A stretch of DNA of 6,862 nt, taken from Paludibacteraceae bacterium (lineage in GTDB: Bacteria; Bacteroidota; Bacteroidia; Bacteroidales; Paludibacteraceae). Made by a program: the position numbers and the translations under genes. Positions 5,285 through 6,862 of the stretch are shown piece by piece. How positions within the stretch are numbered: position 1 is the stretch's first letter; every line of letters begins with the position of its first letter. The notes below the pieces were generated by a model. The model saw only the letters and a list, made by a program, of their open reading frames with translations. It had not been told where the DNA came from and made no database searches. The stretch lies in contig JALNVE010000176.1 of the NCBI GenBank assembly GCA_023227695.1, positions 1-6,862 on the forward strand, written 5' to 3'.

Positions 5285-5391
5285 AAAAAAATTCGAGATC
5301 TGGAGGTTTCTCAAAAAATCATTGGCGATTGCCTCTTCTTCTTTTTAATGTCGGCAGACAAAGTCAAAAACAACTTATAATTTACATAAAA

Positions 5392-6243
5392 ATGAAAATT
5401 TATAAGAAAACGGCAGACCTGCAGAAGGAACTGCAACTATTAAAAAAAGAGGGTAAAACAATCGGTTTGGTTCCTACGATGGGAGCTTTACATTCCGGAC
5501 ACCTTTCTCTTGTAAATAAATGCGTTGCAGAGAATGACATCTGCGTTGTCAGCGTATTTGTGAACCCTACTCAGTTCAACAACCAGAATGATTTGGAGAA
5601 ATATCCTCGTACATTGGATAACGACGTTAAGTTGCTTGAGAGTGTCAATTGTTCTATCGTATTTGCACCAACAGTAGACCAAATATATCCCGAACCTGAT
5701 ACCAGAGTATTCGATTTCGGACAGTTGGACAAGGTAATGGAAGGGAAGTTCAGACCAGGACACTTCAACGGAGTTGCTCAGGTAGTTAGCCGTCTGTTTG
5801 ACATCGTAAAGCCAAACAGAGCCTATTTTGGAGAAAAAGACTTCCAACAATTGGCCATCATCAGAGAGATGGTGAAAAAATATAGCATCCCTGTAGAGAT
5901 CGTCGGATGCCCCATCGTTAGAGAGGCAGACGGCATGGCTCTAAGCAGTAGAAACATGCGACTTTCTGCTAATGAGAGAGGAAAAGCAGTGCTTATCTCC
6001 CAGACTTTGCTAAAAAGTTGTAATTTTGTGCCAGAAAAGAGCGTATCTGAGTTAAAACAATGGGTAATCGACCAGATCAACAGCGAACCAATATTGGAAG
6101 TTGAGTACTTCGATATTGTTGACGGAAACACAATGCAGTCCATCAATAGCTGGGACGACACAGACTATCCAGTAGGTTGTATCACCGTTTACTGCGGCGA
6201 AGAGGTAAGATTGATTGACAATATCAAATACCTTAAGAAATAA
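5392..6243 (+). CDS. panC: Pantoate-beta-alanine ligase (pantothenate synthetase)
   Basis: PanC joins pantoate and beta-alanine to make pantothenate, using ATP through a pantoyl-adenylate, in the cytoplasm. The ATG at 5392 gives 283 residues, the standard length; the open frame extends further upstream only through a TTG with no PanC-like sequence. Family motifs are all present: PTMGALHSGH (28-37, the HIGH-type nucleotide-binding motif), VSVFVNPTQF (53-62), FRPGHFNGVAQVV (120-132), FGEKDFQQL (146-154) and IVREADGMALSSRN (175-188, the KMSKS-like segment). Gln61 and the FGEKDFQQ glutamine correspond to pantoate and beta-alanine contacts in known structures. panD follows after 74 bp on the same strand, so one transcript is likely. 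No panB is present here. Confidence 0.97.
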   Translation: MKIYKKTADLQKELQLLKKEGKTIGLVPTMGALHSGHLSLVNKCVAENDICVVSVFVNPTQFNNQNDLEKYPRTLDNDVKLLESVNCSIVFAPTVDQIYPEPDTRVFDFGQLDKVMEGKFRPGHFNGVAQVVSRLFDIVKPNRAYFGEKDFQQLAIIREMVKKYSIPVEIVGCPIVREADGMALSSRNMRLSANERGKAVLISQTLLKSCNFVPEKSVSELKQWVIDQINSEPILEVEYFDIVDGNTMQSINSWDDTDYPVGCITVYCGEEVRLIDNIKYLKK

Positions 6244-6248
6244 GCAAC

Positions 6249-6299
6249 CAGCTCGATAAGCTGCAAAACAAATGTCCGGTATCTCCAACTCATGATACC
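6249..6299 (+). other. Two small hairpins between panC and panD
   Basis: CAGCT-CGATA-AGCTG (6249-6263) and GGTATC (6278-6283) with GATACC (6294-6299) can form stems of 5 and 6 bp. Neither has a T tract, so they are not terminators. They may influence mRNA processing or simply be chance. Confidence 0.3.
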
Positions 6300-6317
6300 A
6301 AACAAATAAATTAAATT

Positions 6318-6680
6318 ATGTTTATTGAAGTAGTAAAATCAAAAATTCACCGAGTTACTGTCACTGAGGCCAATCTTGATTACATTGGCAGCATCACAAT
6401 AGACGAGGACCTAATGGACGCAGCTAACATCATAGCCAACGAGAAGGTCTCCATTGTTGACAATAATAACGGAGAACGCTTTGAGACCTACGTGATAAAG
6501 GGAGAAAGAGGTTCTGGCGTAATCTGTCTAAACGGAGCTGCTGCCAGAAAAGTACAGAAAGGCGACATCGTCATCATCATGTCTTACGCGCTTATGGAAT
6601 TTGAAGAGGCAAAGAATTTCAAACCAGCTGTCATATTCCCCGACACCAGGACAAACATGTTAGTGAAGCTAAAAAAATAA
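6318..6680 (+). CDS. panD: Aspartate 1-decarboxylase (pyruvoyl-dependent)
   Basis: PanD decarboxylates L-aspartate to beta-alanine, the second substrate of PanC. The 120-residue product is a zymogen that cleaves itself between Gly24 and Ser25 (within DYIGSI), turning Ser25 into the catalytic pyruvoyl group. Other catalytic and structural residues fall at the numbers used for the E. coli enzyme: Lys9, His11, Arg54, Thr57, Tyr58 and Asn72 (in VICLNGAAAR). The active enzyme is a tetramer of cleaved protomers. The start at 6318 is preceded by AAATTAAATT, typical of leaders in this phylum. Most Bacteroidota lack the PanZ maturation factor known from enterobacteria, so autonomous cleavage is expected. 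A terminator follows 15 bp after the stop. Confidence 0.97.
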   Translation: MFIEVVKSKIHRVTVTEANLDYIGSITIDEDLMDAANIIANEKVSIVDNNNGERFETYVIKGERGSGVICLNGAAARKVQKGDIVIIMSYALMEFEEAKNFKPAVIFPDTRTNMLVKLKK

Positions 6681-6695
6681 TAAATAGAGAGAGAG

Positions 6696-6728
6696 AAAGA
6701 GGCTACGGAATCCGTAGCCTCTTTTTTT
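6696..6728 (+). terminator. Intrinsic terminator of panC-panD
   Basis: AAAGAGGCTACGG (6696-6708) pairs perfectly with CCGTAGCCTCTTT (6712-6724) across a three-base loop, and the T tract runs to 6728. The 13-bp stem with adjoining T run directly after panD is a strong intrinsic terminator. The A-rich 5' side may let it serve the minus-strand gene entering from the right as well. Confidence 0.9.
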
Positions 6729-6789
6729 GTCTCAGTGGTTCTGGATCAGCGGATAGGTGGGGTTGGTACAAGGACAAGAATCCCCAGAT

Positions 6790-6862
6790 TCAAGAATAAA
6801 GTTTGGCAAGCCTGTACATGAAAAACTTCACGTCTGCCACGCCCCTGAACTGTGTTCGGAAA
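6790..6862 (-). CDS. C-terminal end of an unidentified protein entering from the right edge
   Basis: On the minus strand a frame open to the window edge ends at TGA (6792-6790), with the last residues FRTQFRGVADVKFFMY-RLAKLYS. The mix of basic and aromatic residues is protein-like, and the base composition is visibly richer in G+C than the pan genes. I do not recognise the family; a transposase tail is conceivable but not demonstrated. A second minus frame is also open across this stretch for 39 codons, so the coding call itself is moderate. Confidence 0.4.
   Translation of the reverse strand, partial: FRTQFRGVADVKFFMYRLAKLYS

Noticed and set aside
5348..5380. A ten-codon ORF (MSADKVKNNL) just before panC as a possible leader peptide.
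   Set aside because: It has no codon bias towards a relevant amino acid and no terminator/antiterminator pair follows.
5329..5391. A longer PanC beginning at TTG 5329.
   Set aside because: The extra 21 residues lie before the family's normal start and resemble no PanC; ATG 5392 gives the standard 283 residues.
5488..6288. Several minus-strand ORFs of 65-120 codons opposite panC.
   Set aside because: panC is an unambiguous gene on the other strand; these are antisense shadows.
1..6862. CRISPR arrays, tRNA or rRNA genes and tandem repeats.
   Set aside because: No regularly spaced repeats, cloverleaf-type sequences or rRNA-like conserved blocks were seen on either strand.

Overview
The window looks like chromosome of a member of the Bacteroidales (phylum Bacteroidota). 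The base composition is AT-rich and start codons are preceded by A/T-rich sequence rather than Shine-Dalgarno sites. Promoters fit the Bacteroides pattern (TTG or TTTG at -33, TAnnTTTG at -7). There is also a DUF4270-type lipoprotein with a lysine/aspartate-rich segment after the lipobox cysteine. The genus cannot be named from the sequence alone.

Layout. The left edge (1 to about 125) is the end of an IS3-family insertion sequence: the first 26 codons of its OrfA run leftwards out of the window. A strong hairpin terminator (131-166) lies just outside it. Next comes tyrA (prephenate dehydrogenase, minus strand, 371-1213). Its leader (1243-1374) is the most interesting part of the window: a 20-codon peptide with seven Tyr and two Phe codons in a ten-codon block, then a tandem stop, a 9-nt antiterminator arm, and a terminator ending 29 nt before the tyrA start. 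This is the layout of a classical translation-coupled transcription attenuator.

Upstream of tyrA on the same strand lies a lipoprotein gene (1669-2580) whose lipobox cysteine codon is an in-frame TGA, so it is called a pseudogene. A possible 40-codon ORF overlaps its stop as ATGA. A long hairpin (2593-2633) separates it from a two-gene unit, also on the minus strand. That unit holds a 270-residue protein resembling only the N-terminal half of GT5 glycogen synthase, with the active-site KxGG motif missing, followed by a DUF4270 outer-membrane lipoprotein.

On the plus strand, panC and panD make pantoate-beta-alanine ligase and aspartate 1-decarboxylase, two steps of pantothenate (coenzyme A) synthesis: PanD makes the beta-alanine that PanC joins to pantoate. 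They are transcribed divergently from the GT5-like gene across a 367-bp region that holds a good promoter for the GT5-like gene and a candidate promoter plus foldable leader for panC. A clean terminator follows panD. At the right edge, the last 23 codons of an unidentified minus-strand gene enter the window.

The genes do not form one pathway. The window combines housekeeping biosynthesis (tyrA, panCD), a conserved-looking but uncharacterised GT5-like/DUF4270 pair, a decaying lipoprotein gene and an insertion sequence at the left edge.
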